Part shown: positions 25,744 to 33,764 of the stretch, piece by piece
How positions within the stretch are numbered: position 1 is the stretch's first letter
How the letters are laid out: every line of letters begins with the position of its first letter
Assembly: GCA_027315165.1 (NCBI GenBank)
Contig: DAHUYN010000005.1
Coordinates: 62,001-126,000 of the forward strand
Length of the DNA stretch: 64,000 nt
Direction of reading: 5' to 3'
Origin: Thermoplasmata archaeon
GTDB taxonomy: Archaea; Thermoplasmatota; Thermoplasmata; Lutacidiplasmatales; UBA184
Position numbers and translations under genes: made by a program
The notes under the pieces: model-generated
Database searches by the model: none
What the model saw: only the letters and a program-made list of their open reading frames with translations
What the model was told of the DNA's origin: nothing

Positions 25744-25818
25744 TGCTCCCGGCGGGATTCGAACCCGCGTTGTCGGGTCGAAGGCCCGATATCCTTGACC
25801 GGACTAGACTACGGGAGC
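25744..25818 (-). tRNA. tRNA-Glu (TTC anticodon)
   Basis: Minus-strand cloverleaf: acceptor GCTCCCG pairs with CGGGAGC, anticodon stem TCGGG/CCCGA with loop CCTTCGA (anticodon TTC), T-arm GCGGGTTCGAATCCCGC, discriminator A. About 75 nt, no intron. The DNA downstream of its 3' end holds integrase and transposase remains, but I found no duplicated 3' end. Confidence 0.93.
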
Positions 25819-25957
25819 GGGGTCCCCTTGGGGTCCGCGCAAGTAAAGCCTTTCGCGGGACCGGCGCCCGCTAGGCCCCCAAGGCCCGCGCGAGACCGCC
25901 ACGGGTGGGGAGCGGGAAGCTTGATGCGCCGGCCCGCTCCCTCGACCTTCGGAGCCC

Positions 25958-26122
25958 GTGTGCGCTCGTTGTGCTGACGTCGACCGCTCCCGACGCGGGG
26001 ACTGCCGCTGCCCGTGCCGTTCCTACTCGCTGTTCGTCGTCGATGCCCGGGCGCTCTCGGTCCGGTGCTGGAAGTGCCGGCATCCGCTGGCTCCGGTCGC
26101 GCAGACCCCGGCCGCCGAGTAG
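25958..26122 (+). CDS. Very small Cys-rich zinc-ribbon protein
   Basis: 54 residues from GTG 25958 to TAG 26120-26122. Reads VCARCADVDRSRRGDCRCPC, then RSYSLFVVDARALSVRCWKC: cysteines in CxxC, CxCxxC-like and CxxC spacing over the full length, which chance would hardly give. Likely one or two zinc-binding knuckles. No clear promoter; function unknown. Short length makes it easy to miss. Confidence 0.5.
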   Translation: MCARCADVDRSRRGDCRCPCRSYSLFVVDARALSVRCWKCRHPLAPVAQTPAAE

Positions 26123-26182
26123 CGCGCTGGGAATGGGTTGCCCCGGCCCCTCGCGGAGCCGGGGTCCGACGTCCGGGCCGGC

Positions 26183-26431
26183 TCACGCCGGCGCGGCGTC
26201 GGGGGTGGACTCGGGATCGGCCGCACCCTCCGCGGGGGCTCGGAACCACGCGCGTAGCCGGGCGAGGGGCCCGCCGGACGGGGACCGCTGGGATTCCGTC
26301 GGACGGGTCGCCCGAGCGACCCAGTGGTAGTCCTCGCGGGGAAACTCGAGCGAGGCGAATTCCCTAACGCGATAGCCCCCGGGAAGGGAGCTTCCGAGCC
26401 GGTCGGCTCTGTCGATCTGAGCCGGCCTCAA
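26183..26431 (-). CDS. Small hypothetical protein
   Basis: 82 residues from TTG 26431. GGYRVREFASLEFPREDYHWVARATRP is the core, followed by a Pro/Ala-rich, arginine-containing tail. The start is chosen because GAGGAGGGAG, a strong Shine-Dalgarno sequence, lies just upstream, with a TATA box CTATATACC (26479-26487, minus strand) about 50 nt upstream, implying a short leader. An ATG at 26449 in another frame opens a 28-codon reading frame across this leader. No family recognised. Confidence 0.45.
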   Translation of the reverse strand: MRPAQIDRADRLGSSLPGGYRVREFASLEFPREDYHWVARATRPTESQRSPSGGPLARLRAWFRAPAEGAADPESTPDAAPA

Positions 26432-26478
26432 GGTCTCCCTCCTCGGTCATGGATACCGTCCCGTACGACGGGTGCCCG

Positions 26479-26487
26479 GTATATAGC
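26479..26487 (-). promoter_or_regulatory. TATA box upstream of the small gene at 26183
   Basis: Minus strand GGCTATATACC. One of the clearest TATA boxes in the window; expected transcription start near 26457, giving a leader of about 25 nt with a Shine-Dalgarno sequence. Confidence 0.5.
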
Positions 26488-26707
26488 CCCGCCTTCCGAG
26501 CCGAGGCGGCCGGACGACGTGGCGTCTCACGGGGCACGGTCTCGATGCGACGAGGTGACGTATAACTCGCGGGGACCGCCGGCTCCTCGCGACACGGTCG
26601 AGCCGTGCGCGAAGGCGTTCCCCGCCCGTGGACCCGCCGGGGACTCTGACCGGCCCTCGGTGAGGCCGTCGCGGCGCGCGCGACACCGATCGGGAGGAGC
26701 GACCGGG

Positions 26708-28012
26708 TCAGCCGACGCGCTCCCAGCGCTCGAGCCGCTGGACCTTCCCGAGCGTCGAGCCGCGCTTGATCTCCTCGCGGACCCGGTTCTCGTGCTCGAG
26801 GACGTCCAGGGCGCGGTTGGCGATCTCCGCGGCCCGCTCCCTCGGCACGACGACGAGCCCGCTCAGGTCGCCGACGACCCAGTCGCCGGGCCGGACCCTC
26901 TGTCCCCCGACGACGACCTCGACGCCGATCTCGCCGTGACCCTTCGGCTCGCCGGCGTTCGGGGACACCGAGCGGCTGAACAGCGGGAAGCCGAGCTCGA
27001 GGATCGCGTCGACGTCGCGCGCCGCCCCCTCGATCACGACGGCGACGACGCCGCGGCCGTGGGCGCTCCAGCTCGCGAGCTCCCCCCACACGGCGGTCGT
27101 GCCGCCGCCCGCGTCGACGACGAGGACGTCGCCGCGCGCGGCCCGGTCGATCGCCTCGACGGGCTTGGCCCAGTCGCCGTCCCGCGTGACGACGGTCACC
27201 GCCGGCCCCGCAAAGCGGGTCGTCGGGGTCGGCAGGTGCGCCGAGAGGCCGTGCATCGCCCCCTGGCGCTGCATCGCGTCCGAGAGGTTCGGCGTCGAGA
27301 CCTTGAGGAACGCCTCGCGGAGCTCCCCCTCGCCGTAGCGCTTGAACAGGTCGGTCGGGACCGCCGTGCCGGTGTCGATCGCGGTCCGGATCCGTCGCGT
27401 CGCCTCGCGGATGTCCGGGCTCTTCGTGATCGCCCCTCCGACGATGAGGATCCGCGCGCCGGCCTTCGCGGCCTCGGCGACGGTCTCCGAGTTGAGGCCG
27501 CCGGCGACGGCGACGGGGAGCGGGGACTCGCGCACGAGCTCGCCCAGGACCTCGAACGGGGTCCGTCCGGTCATCTGCATGTCGATGCCGACGTGCCAGC
27601 AGACGGCCGCGGCGCCGAGCTCGGCGGCCCGTCGCGCCCTCGCGACGGGGTCGGCGACGTTGAGGAGGTCGACGACGACCTCGGCGCCGTACTTCTCGCC
27701 GCCCCGGACCGCGTCGGCGATCGTCTCGTCGTCCGCGGTGCCGAGGACCGTCACGAGGTCGGCGCCCGCCTTCGCGGCGATCTCGACCTCGAAGGCGCCG
27801 GTGTCCATCACCTTCATGTCGGCGACGACCCGCTTGTCCCGGAACGCCTTCTTCAGCTCCCGCACGGCGTCGAGCCCCTCGCTCTTGATGAGCGGGGTCC
27901 CGGCCTCGACCCAGTCGGCGCCGCCCTCGACGGCCTCGCGCGCCGCGTCGAGCGCCCGCGGGAGGTTCTCGAAGTCGAGCGCGACCTGGAGGACCGGGCG
28001 GTCGAGCCGCAT
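26708..28012 (-). CDS. 3-hexulose-6-phosphate synthase fused to a RraA-like domain
   Basis: 434 residues. Residues 1-210 are 3-hexulose-6-phosphate synthase: LQVALDFENLPRAL, VADMKVMDTGAFEVEIA (catalytic D-x-K-x-x-D), and AVAGGLNSETV. Residues about 220-434 are RraA/DlpA-like: VSTPNLSDAMQRQG, GDVLVVDAGGG, GVVIEGAARD-type loop, and GDWVVGDLSGLVVVP. This fusion is known from archaea, where the HPS part usually works backwards to make ribulose-5-phosphate from fructose-6-phosphate when the oxidative pentose pathway is absent. RpiA at 60347 would complete ribose-5-phosphate supply. The RraA-like part may act as an aldolase/decarboxylase or be regulatory. Confidence 0.9.
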   Translation of the reverse strand: MRLDRPVLQVALDFENLPRALDAAREAVEGGADWVEAGTPLIKSEGLDAVRELKKAFRDKRVVADMKVMDTGAFEVEIAAKAGADLVTVLGTADDETIADAVRGGEKYGAEVVVDLLNVADPVARARRAAELGAAAVCWHVGIDMQMTGRTPFEVLGELVRESPLPVAVAGGLNSETVAEAAKAGARILIVGGAITKSPDIREATRRIRTAIDTGTAVPTDLFKRYGEGELREAFLKVSTPNLSDAMQRQGAMHGLSAHLPTPTTRFAGPAVTVVTRDGDWAKPVEAIDRAARGDVLVVDAGGGTTAVWGELASWSAHGRGVVAVVIEGAARDVDAILELGFPLFSRSVSPNAGEPKGHGEIGVEVVVGGQRVRPGDWVVGDLSGLVVVPRERAAEIANRALDVLEHENRVREEIKRGSTLGKVQRLERWERVG

Positions 28013-28033
28013 GGGGTTCGTACGGGTGGGGGC

Positions 28034-28042
28034 CGTATTAAC
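28034..28042 (+). promoter_or_regulatory. TATA-like element of the DNA methyltransferase gene
   Basis: CGTATTAAC, 22 nt (centre) before GTG 28060 and 37 nt before ATG 28075. The only AT-rich block between the divergent HPS-RraA gene and this one. Confidence 0.5.
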
Positions 28043-28074
28043 CCTCCCCGGCTGGCCGCGTGGGGCACCGCCCG

Positions 28075-28914
28075 ATGCCGGTCCGGATCCTCGAGGGCGA
28101 CGCGCGCGTCGTCGACGGGGTCGCTCGCGCGTCGGTCCAGCTCGTCGTCACCTCCCCGCCGTACCCGATGATCCCCCAGTGGGACGGGCTGTTCTCCCAG
28201 CTCGGCGCCCACGACTACGGCGCGCAGCACCGGGTGCTCGCCGAGGTCTGGGCGCGCTGCGCCGACGCGCTCGTGCCGGGGGGGCTCTTGGCGATCAACA
28301 TCGGCGACGCCCTCCGGTCGAACGCGGCGGGGTTCCGGCTCTTCCCCAACCATGTCGACACGACGAACGCGTGCACGGCCCTCGGCCTCGTGCCGCTCCC
28401 CTACCTCCTCTGGAAGAAGCCGACGAACCGGCCGAACGCCTTCCTCGGCTCCGGCTTCCTGCCGCCGAACGCCTACGTGACGCTCGACTGCGAGTACATC
28501 CTGCTGTTCCGCAAGGGCTCCCTGCGCCGGCTCCCGCCGCACGACCCCGCCCGGCTCGCGAGCCGGTTCACCAAGGCCGAGAGGGACCGCTGGTTCTCCC
28601 AGGTCTGGAGCGACATCCGGGGCGTCCGTCAGGGCCCCGACGGGCGCCGGACCGGCGCCTTCCCCGCCGAGGTCCCGGAACGCCTCATCCGGATGTTCTC
28701 CTGCGTCGGCGAGACCGTCCTCGACCCGTTCGCGGGGACCGGGACGACGCTCTGGGCGGCCCACCGCTGGGGACGCGAGGCGATCGGGATCGAGATCGAC
28801 GCCGGCGCCGCGGCGCGTCTCAGGGCGCGGGCTCTCGCGCTCGCGCCTCCGACGGAGGCTCCGCGACGGCCTGCGCCTCGCGTTGCTGCAGCTCCTCGTC
28901 GACCGCCTGCCTGA
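28075..28914 (+). CDS. DNA methyltransferase (N4-cytosine or N6-adenine type)
   Basis: About 280 residues. Catalytic motif TSPPYPM near the N-terminus and the SAM-binding motif LDPFAGTGTTLWAA late, so the beta-class order of domains. SPPY suggests N4-cytosine or N6-adenine methylation. No nuclease gene is adjacent, so it looks like an orphan methylase. GTG 28060, 22 nt from the TATA-like GTATTAACC, is an equally good start and would allow a leaderless mRNA. Its last 95 bp overlap the convergent hypothetical gene at 28820. Target site unknown. Confidence 0.87.
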   Translation: MPVRILEGDARVVDGVARASVQLVVTSPPYPMIPQWDGLFSQLGAHDYGAQHRVLAEVWARCADALVPGGLLAINIGDALRSNAAGFRLFPNHVDTTNACTALGLVPLPYLLWKKPTNRPNAFLGSGFLPPNAYVTLDCEYILLFRKGSLRRLPPHDPARLASRFTKAERDRWFSQVWSDIRGVRQGPDGRRTGAFPAEVPERLIRMFSCVGETVLDPFAGTGTTLWAAHRWGREAIGIEIDAGAAARLRARALALAPPTEAPRRPAPRVAAAPRRPPA

Positions 28915-29362
28915 GGTAGCGGAGCGCCGGCTCGTGGAGCCGGTCCAGGTGGAGCAGGAGGTAGTGCAGGTAGACGCGCTCCGGCCGTTGCGACGGGCCC
29001 GGGGCGCGGGCGGGGTGCGCCGCAGCGACGCTCGCCAACGTCGGAGCGTGGTGCTCAAGACCCGGTCCGTGGAGCGCGCGGCCCGTGGCGCCGGTCAGCG
29101 GCGGGGAGATCCGATCGACCGGATCGGTCGTCCCGTCCTCGACGGCCGGGTCGTCTGGGGGGGCGAGCGTGGCGGGGCCGCTGTGCCCGTGCACCGCGTG
29201 CGCGCCCGGTCCGAGCTTGGCCTTGAGGTAGGGGTGGACCGGGCGGGCCGGATCCTGGAAGTCGGAGATCGGACGGCCCGAGAGGTCCTCGACGATGGTC
29301 TTGAGGCTCCAGCTCTCGCGCCGACGGGGCGGGCCGTCGGGGGTCGCGACGATCTCCGCCAC
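28820..29362 (-). CDS. Hypothetical protein at the end of the secretion locus
   Basis: 180 residues, GTG 29362. N-terminal SWSLKTIVEDLSGRPISDFQDP and HPYLKAKLGPG look globular; the middle is low-complexity; the C-terminal part ERVYLHYLLLHLDRLHEPAL, then RYLRQAVDEELQQREAQAV, is strongly helical and could be a coiled coil. No membrane segment. A TATA-like CAGGTTTATCTG about 27-35 nt upstream gives it its own promoter, although it directly follows the ATPase gene of the transfer locus (52 bp gap). Its 3' end overlaps the DNA methyltransferase tail-to-tail by 95 bp. Family not recognised. Confidence 0.65.
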   Translation of the reverse strand: MAEIVATPDGPPRRRESWSLKTIVEDLSGRPISDFQDPARPVHPYLKAKLGPGAHAVHGHSGPATLAPPDDPAVEDGTTDPVDRISPPLTGATGRALHGPGLEHHAPTLASVAAAHPARAPGPSQRPERVYLHYLLLHLDRLHEPALRYLRQAVDEELQQREAQAVAEPPSEARAREPAP

Positions 29363-29414
29363 GCGCCACGCTCCCTTTCACGACAGATAAACCTGAGGTT
29401 CCACGGGTGCGGCG

Positions 29415-31106
29415 CTACGGCGGTGCGGGGCGACGGGCGCCTCCTTCGGGCGCCTCTTGCGGCCGGCCGAGCGCGTGCGAGAGCAGCTCGAACTCGGGCG
29501 TCGCGGCGACGAGCGCGAGCGGCAGGTGCGCCGGGCCGAAGCGGAGGAGCGCTTCCGAGTAGCCGGCCTCGCGCGGGAGCCGCGCGCGCGGCAGCCAGTC
29601 GGCCTCGACCTCCGTGAGCCCGAAGAAGCTCCGGGCCGCGGCCGAGACCTCGGGCAGTCGCAGGAGGAACGTCGCCCGGAGGTTGCGGAGCATCGACCGC
29701 CCCGACTCGGTCGCGAGGAAGTCGTCGGGCTGCTGGCTCAGGAGGAGCACGCCCGCCTCGTAGTGGCGGAGACGTCGCACGAGCGTGTCGAGGTAGGCGG
29801 CCGTCCCGGGGTCGCGCGCGAGCAGGTACGCCTCGTCGAGCACGACGAGCTTCGGGCCCGGCCGCTCTCGGCACCGGCCCTGGACCGCATCGAGGAGGTA
29901 GGCCAGGTGGAACGGCAGGTGCCCCTCGGGGACCCCCGTGAGGTCGACGACGGTGAGCGAGGCGTCCCAGCCCGCGGTCGTCGGTCCGTTGAGATAGCTC
30001 AGCGACCCGCTCCGGAACACCTCGAGCAGGGAGCGGAGGCGCTCGAGGGAGCGCGAGGCCGGGTCGATCGCCTCGAGGAGGTCGGAGAAGACCGGCACCG
30101 CGGGGCCGTCGCGATAGAGCCGGCGGAGCGCGGCGTCGAGCGCGCTCACCTCCTCGTCGAGCAGGCTCGGGAACAGCGCCCGGAGCACGAGGCCGACCCG
30201 CCCGGCCTTCTCCGCCCGGTCCCCTCCCGTCGTCGCCGGGTCGAGCGGGTTCCACCGTCCTCCGCGCCCCTCGGCGACGCCGACGACCGCGCCCCCGAGG
30301 CTTCGCGCGAGGCCGGCGAACTCCCCGAGCGGGTCGAGGACGATCACTTCGAGCTCGGGCCGCATCCACAGGGAGCGGAGCACGGTGAGCGCCGTGAAGA
30401 ACGACTTGCCCGAGCCGGTCGCGCCGAAGACGCCCCAGGAGTAGCTCGCGTGGGCCCAGCGGTCCAGGAGGACGGGGCTCGCGTCCTCGAGGAGGAGTCC
30501 GACGAGGACGCCCCCCGGCTCCGCGACGGTCTCGTCGACGAACGGGAAGAACGCGGCGACGCCGTCGCTCGGCAGCGTGTGCCAGTAGCCGGGGGGCCGC
30601 CGCTCGGTCCCGAGGAGGTCCGGCGCCGACGCGGCCGGGCGGGCCTCGAACGTCGGCACCCGGGGCCGGAAGCCGACGCTCCGCAGTCGCCTCGAGACCT
30701 CGGCGCGGATCCGCTCGGCGCGGGCGACGGTCGCCGCGACCCCGTGGACCGAGAGGCCGACCCGCCACAGGTCCTGTTCGCGGGCGGCGACGCGCGCGGC
30801 GATCGCCTTCGCCCCCTCCGCCTCGCGCTCGAGCTGGGCCGGTCGCGCCCCCTCGACGCCCGCCTCTTGCGCGAGCTCCGCCTCGGCGACGGCGCGCGCC
30901 CGGTCGAGGAGCCCGAGCGCCTGGTCCGAGGGGAGTCGGTGGAGCTGCATCCGGAGCTCCGCGCTCATCGTCGTGGGCAAGAGCTTGCCCGCGAACCCGA
31001 AGGCGACCTCCGACGGGAGCTCGGGGAGGAGGAGCGGTGCGTCGACGCGCGTGCCGCGCCGCGCCCAGCCCGGCCCCTCGGCGTCGGGCCGTTCGGTCGC
31101 GGCCAT
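29415..31106 (-). CDS. VirB4/CedB-like secretion ATPase
   Basis: 563 residues. Walker A GVFGATGSGKSFF at about 226-237, Walker B KLVVLDEAYLLARD, sensor region VLLLSQQPDDFL, and ATFLLRLPEVSAAA, matching the HerA/VirB4/TraC superfamily. The N-terminal 200 residues hold the VirB4-like region (LHRLPSDQALGLLDRARA). In conjugation and in the archaeal Ced/Ted DNA-import systems this hexameric ATPase powers transport at the membrane. One base separates it from the upstream small membrane protein, and it is the last gene of a five- to six-gene string with PrgI-, VirB6- and VirB2-like genes. No relaxase is present. Confidence 0.88.
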   Translation of the reverse strand: MAATERPDAEGPGWARRGTRVDAPLLLPELPSEVAFGFAGKLLPTTMSAELRMQLHRLPSDQALGLLDRARAVAEAELAQEAGVEGARPAQLEREAEGAKAIAARVAAREQDLWRVGLSVHGVAATVARAERIRAEVSRRLRSVGFRPRVPTFEARPAASAPDLLGTERRPPGYWHTLPSDGVAAFFPFVDETVAEPGGVLVGLLLEDASPVLLDRWAHASYSWGVFGATGSGKSFFTALTVLRSLWMRPELEVIVLDPLGEFAGLARSLGGAVVGVAEGRGGRWNPLDPATTGGDRAEKAGRVGLVLRALFPSLLDEEVSALDAALRRLYRDGPAVPVFSDLLEAIDPASRSLERLRSLLEVFRSGSLSYLNGPTTAGWDASLTVVDLTGVPEGHLPFHLAYLLDAVQGRCRERPGPKLVVLDEAYLLARDPGTAAYLDTLVRRLRHYEAGVLLLSQQPDDFLATESGRSMLRNLRATFLLRLPEVSAAARSFFGLTEVEADWLPRARLPREAGYSEALLRFGPAHLPLALVAATPEFELLSHALGRPQEAPEGGARRPAPP

Positions 31107-31107
31107 C

Positions 31108-31482
31108 TCAGACCCCCCCGAACGGGACGCGGTGGCGGAAGCGCCACCACAGCGGGAACGCGGCGAGCGCGACCGTGAGCCCGCGCCACGGCGCGAGCGC
31201 CTCGGGCAGCAGCGGGAGCGCGGCCCACCCCGCGAGCGCGAGCGCGAACGGGAGCGGGCGTCGCGCGCCGCTCCCTCGGGCCGGGGCCGGCGGCGGGCCT
31301 CGACGCCCCTCGCGGAGCGCGGCGAGGGCGAGGAGGAGGCCGGCGAGCGCAAGCGTGAGCCCGAGGAAGTAGGGGAGCAAGAGCGCGAGCGCCCCGCCGA
31401 GCAGCGCGAACGCCCCCGCGGCCTCGACCGGGTCCATCTCGAGCGGCATCGGGGCCCGGCGACGACGCGTCGGCGGGCGCAT
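31108..31482 (-). CDS. Small multi-pass membrane protein of the transfer locus
   Basis: 124 residues with three or four hydrophobic stretches (AAGAFALLGGALALLLPYFL; LALAGLLLALAAL; LPFALALAGWAALPLLPEAL; LTVALAAFPLWW) and a basic N-terminus. ATG overlaps the stop of the PrgI-like gene (ATGA), and the VirB4-like gene follows after 1 bp, so it is surely part of the operon. It could correspond to an accessory channel subunit such as CedA2-type proteins; homology cannot be judged for so short a membrane protein. Confidence 0.72.
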   Translation of the reverse strand: MRPPTRRRRAPMPLEMDPVEAAGAFALLGGALALLLPYFLGLTLALAGLLLALAALREGRRGPPPAPARGSGARRPLPFALALAGWAALPLLPEALAPWRGLTVALAAFPLWWRFRHRVPFGGV

Positions 31483-32261
31483 CAGCCGCCTCCGAGGGCG
31501 ATCCCGAGCCGATCGGCCTCGCCCCGCAGGGCGGCGCCCGTGAGCCGCGTCGCGGGGACGCCGAGCTGCTCGAGCGCTTCGAGGAGGCGGCGGACCGCCC
31601 GCTCGAGCCTCGGGCCCTCCTCGTCGGCCGGGCCGGGGCTCCACAGCACGATCGTGACGCGGCGGCGGGCGCGCCGTCGGCAGACGACCCCGAGGAGCTC
31701 GTCGTAGGCGGCCCGGGCGGCGGCCTCGACGCCGACCCCCGGCACCGACGGAGCGCTCGGCCGGTAGAGCCCGTCGTGCATGGGCGTGAGCCCCGAGACG
31801 AGGTAGAGCCCCGCCTCGGTGCCGTCCAGGAGCCGCCGGAACCCCTCGAAGAGACGGCGCGCGTCGGCGGGTGGGAGGAAGGCGACCGGGACGCCGCCGG
31901 CAACGAGGACGGCGAGCCGCAGGCCCGACGCGCTCGGGACCGTGCCCGCGGACGGGATCGCCGCGCCTCGGGACGGCCCCGAGGGAGATCGCCGTCGACG
32001 GAGGCGGAAGGCGAGGTAGTCGGCCAGGTGCTCGTCCGGCGACCTCCCCTCGCGACGGTAGGTCGCGGCGAGCAGGCCGACGCCGACGAACGGCAGCCAG
32101 CCGACGGGTCCGACGAGCGCCGCCGCGGCCGCGCCGACGCCGGCGTACCCCGCGAACTTGAGGGCCTGCCCGACGGAGGGGAACGGACCGAGGCGCATCC
32201 TCCGGTCGAACGGCTCGGGCAGCTCGATGCGCACCGGGCCCTCGCCCGCCGCCTCCGTCAT
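31482..32261 (-). CDS. PrgI/VirB3-like membrane protein
   Basis: 259 residues. IELPEPFDRRMRLGPFPSVG, then QALKFAGYAGVGAAAAALVG (first TM) and WLPFVGVGLLAATYRREGRSP (second TM): the order and the (R/P)-x-P-x(4)-D-x(5)-G-(P/L)-x-(S/T)-x-x-Q pattern of PrgI-family proteins, which sit beside VirB4 ATPases in Gram-positive and archaeal conjugation systems. The C-terminal 150 residues form a soluble domain (AVLVAGGVPVAFLPPADARR, LLDGTEAGLYLVSGL) not usual for PrgI. ATGA overlaps join it to both neighbours. It likely recruits the ATPase to the channel. Confidence 0.78.
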   Translation of the reverse strand: MTEAAGEGPVRIELPEPFDRRMRLGPFPSVGQALKFAGYAGVGAAAAALVGPVGWLPFVGVGLLAATYRREGRSPDEHLADYLAFRLRRRRSPSGPSRGAAIPSAGTVPSASGLRLAVLVAGGVPVAFLPPADARRLFEGFRRLLDGTEAGLYLVSGLTPMHDGLYRPSAPSVPGVGVEAAARAAYDELLGVVCRRRARRRVTIVLWSPGPADEEGPRLERAVRRLLEALEQLGVPATRLTGAALRGEADRLGIALGGG

Positions 32262-33388
32262 GACGGGCCTCCCCGAGAGCCCGCCGCGCCTTTCGGGACG
32301 AACCGGTCGGTCACACCGGCGTGCCCTCGCGTGAGATGGCTCACGAGGTGGCTCGCGCCGCGGCCGAGGAAGTCCCCCGCCAGGAGCGGGATCGACGCGG
32401 GGAAGGCGGCGCGGCCGAGGGTCCGACCCGCCGAGCCGGCGGCGCCCTGGAGCGGCTTGGCGAGCCCCGGGACCTGCTCGAGCGGGCGGACGACCCCGCC
32501 CGCGGCCATCGAGGCGGCGCCGAGCCCGCGCTGGAGGGCGCCGCCGACGGCGGCCCCGGCGTTGCCGAAGCCGACGCTCGAGAGCGACGAGCCCGCGACG
32601 TTGACGATCGCCGGCGCCCCGACGGCGACGGTGAGGTAGCCGAGGAGCATCAGGATGTTCGGCGCGCCGACGGCGAGCTCGAGCGGGATCACGACGACGC
32701 ACGGGAGGAACGCGAGCTCGCCGAACCACAGCCACGCGCGCCGCGCCGCGGGCGCGAACGTGGGGATCGGCCAGAGGATCGTGAGGACCGGGAGCAGGAC
32801 GAGGAGGACGGCGAGGAGCGCGTCCCGCAGCGCGACGGCGGCGGCGAGCGCCATCACGAGCGCGAACAGGGCGAAGGTGAGCACGAAGGCGAGCGCCCCG
32901 TTGTCCCAGGAGAACGACAGCTCCCCGACGCCGGCGAGGGCCATCCAGTGCTGCCAGGCCCCGCCGTCCCACGAGGCGATCATCGGGTAGGTGGCGGCGG
33001 CGAGGCCGAGGATCGCCCCGGCGACGGGGAGCGTGAAGTTGGCGAGCAGGACGGCGACGACGAGACGGCCGAGGAGCGGCTCGAGGCGGCCCCGCCAGGC
33101 GCCGAAGAAGGCGCGGGCCAGGAAGACGAGCGCGACGCCGACGGCGACGAGGGCGATCGCCGGGTCGACGAGGTTCGAGATGAGGTAGCCGCTGAACGCG
33201 GTGGCGCCCGCCAGGAACGACGTCGACCCGGCCGGTGGAGGGAACGACGGGAACAGCGCCCCCGGCGCGAGCTCCGGCACGAGGAGGTTGTCGTAGGTCG
33301 GGCCGATCACGGCGGCGAGGATCGCCGTGAGGCCGGCGAACAGCGTGAAGAGGAACGCCTGGATCGCCGGCCCCGTCCAGTCCGTCAC
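32258..33388 (-). CDS. Polytopic VirB6/TrbL/CedA-like channel protein
   Basis: 376 residues, GTG 33388 with GAGGAGG Shine-Dalgarno sequence just upstream. About seven hydrophobic segments, the first after ten residues, with long loops; the C-terminal 110 residues are Gly/Ala-rich and soluble (GGALQRGLGAASMAAGGVV, LGRAAFPASIPL). This is the layout of VirB6/TrbL and of CedA in crenarchaeal DNA import. It would be the inner-membrane channel of the machine. Overlaps the PrgI-like gene (ATGA). Assigned by size, topology and neighbours rather than by sequence motif. Confidence 0.75.
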   Translation of the reverse strand: MTDWTGPAIQAFLFTLFAGLTAILAAVIGPTYDNLLVPELAPGALFPSFPPPAGSTSFLAGATAFSGYLISNLVDPAIALVAVGVALVFLARAFFGAWRGRLEPLLGRLVVAVLLANFTLPVAGAILGLAAATYPMIASWDGGAWQHWMALAGVGELSFSWDNGALAFVLTFALFALVMALAAAVALRDALLAVLLVLLPVLTILWPIPTFAPAARRAWLWFGELAFLPCVVVIPLELAVGAPNILMLLGYLTVAVGAPAIVNVAGSSLSSVGFGNAGAAVGGALQRGLGAASMAAGGVVRPLEQVPGLAKPLQGAAGSAGRTLGRAAFPASIPLLAGDFLGRGASHLVSHLTRGHAGVTDRFVPKGAAGSRGGPS

Positions 33389-33401
33389 GGTGCCTCCTCG
33401 C

Positions 33402-33764
33402 TCAGGTGCCCGTGATCACCCAGTGGGCGAGCCCCCACAGGAGACCCGACAACGCCGCGACGAACAGCAGCGTGCCGATCAGCGCGTCCCGGGCCCGGTC
33501 CTTGGCCTGCACCTTCTTGGTGACGTCATTGGAGAACCAGCTCAGCGCGACCCGGGTCCAGACGACGGCGAGGAGGCCGCTGCCCGAGAGGCCGAGCAGC
33601 GTGACGATGCGCTGGATGGCGGCCGTGAAGTTCTCGACGGGCGTCGACGACGCGTCCCCGGTGAGCCCGGCCGGCGCGTGGCCGAACGGCAGCGGCGCCG
33701 GCGGCGCCCCGGGGACGAGCAGGAGCAGGCCGAGGAGGACCCCGACGGCGGGACCGAGGCTCAC
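33402..33764 (-). CDS. VirB2/TrbC/CedA1-like pilin subunit
   Basis: 120 residues. Signal-like helix at 3-22, then a linker, then two hydrophobic helices (IVTLLGLSGSGLLAVVWTRV and DALIGTLLFVAALSGLLWGL) joined by a short basic loop NDVTKKVQAKDRARDA. Two helices around a positive loop is the signature of VirB2-type conjugative pilins and of CedA1. GTG overlaps the stop of the surface-protein gene (GTGA). It would polymerise into a filament or line the import conduit. Short and divergent, so identified by pattern and context. Confidence 0.78.
   Translation of the reverse strand: MSLGPAVGVLLGLLLLVPGAPPAPLPFGHAPAGLTGDASSTPVENFTAAIQRIVTLLGLSGSGLLAVVWTRVALSWFSNDVTKKVQAKDRARDALIGTLLFVAALSGLLWGLAHWVITGT

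Noticed and set aside
25744-25818. Duplicated tRNA-Glu 3' end flanking the integrase relic
   Set aside because: I searched the adjoining 1.5 kb by eye for the acceptor/T-stem sequence and found only chance similarities.
26364-26449. 28-codon reading frame from ATG 26449 as a gene
   Set aside because: Too short, no conserved pattern; noted only as a possible upstream frame in the leader of the gene at 26183.
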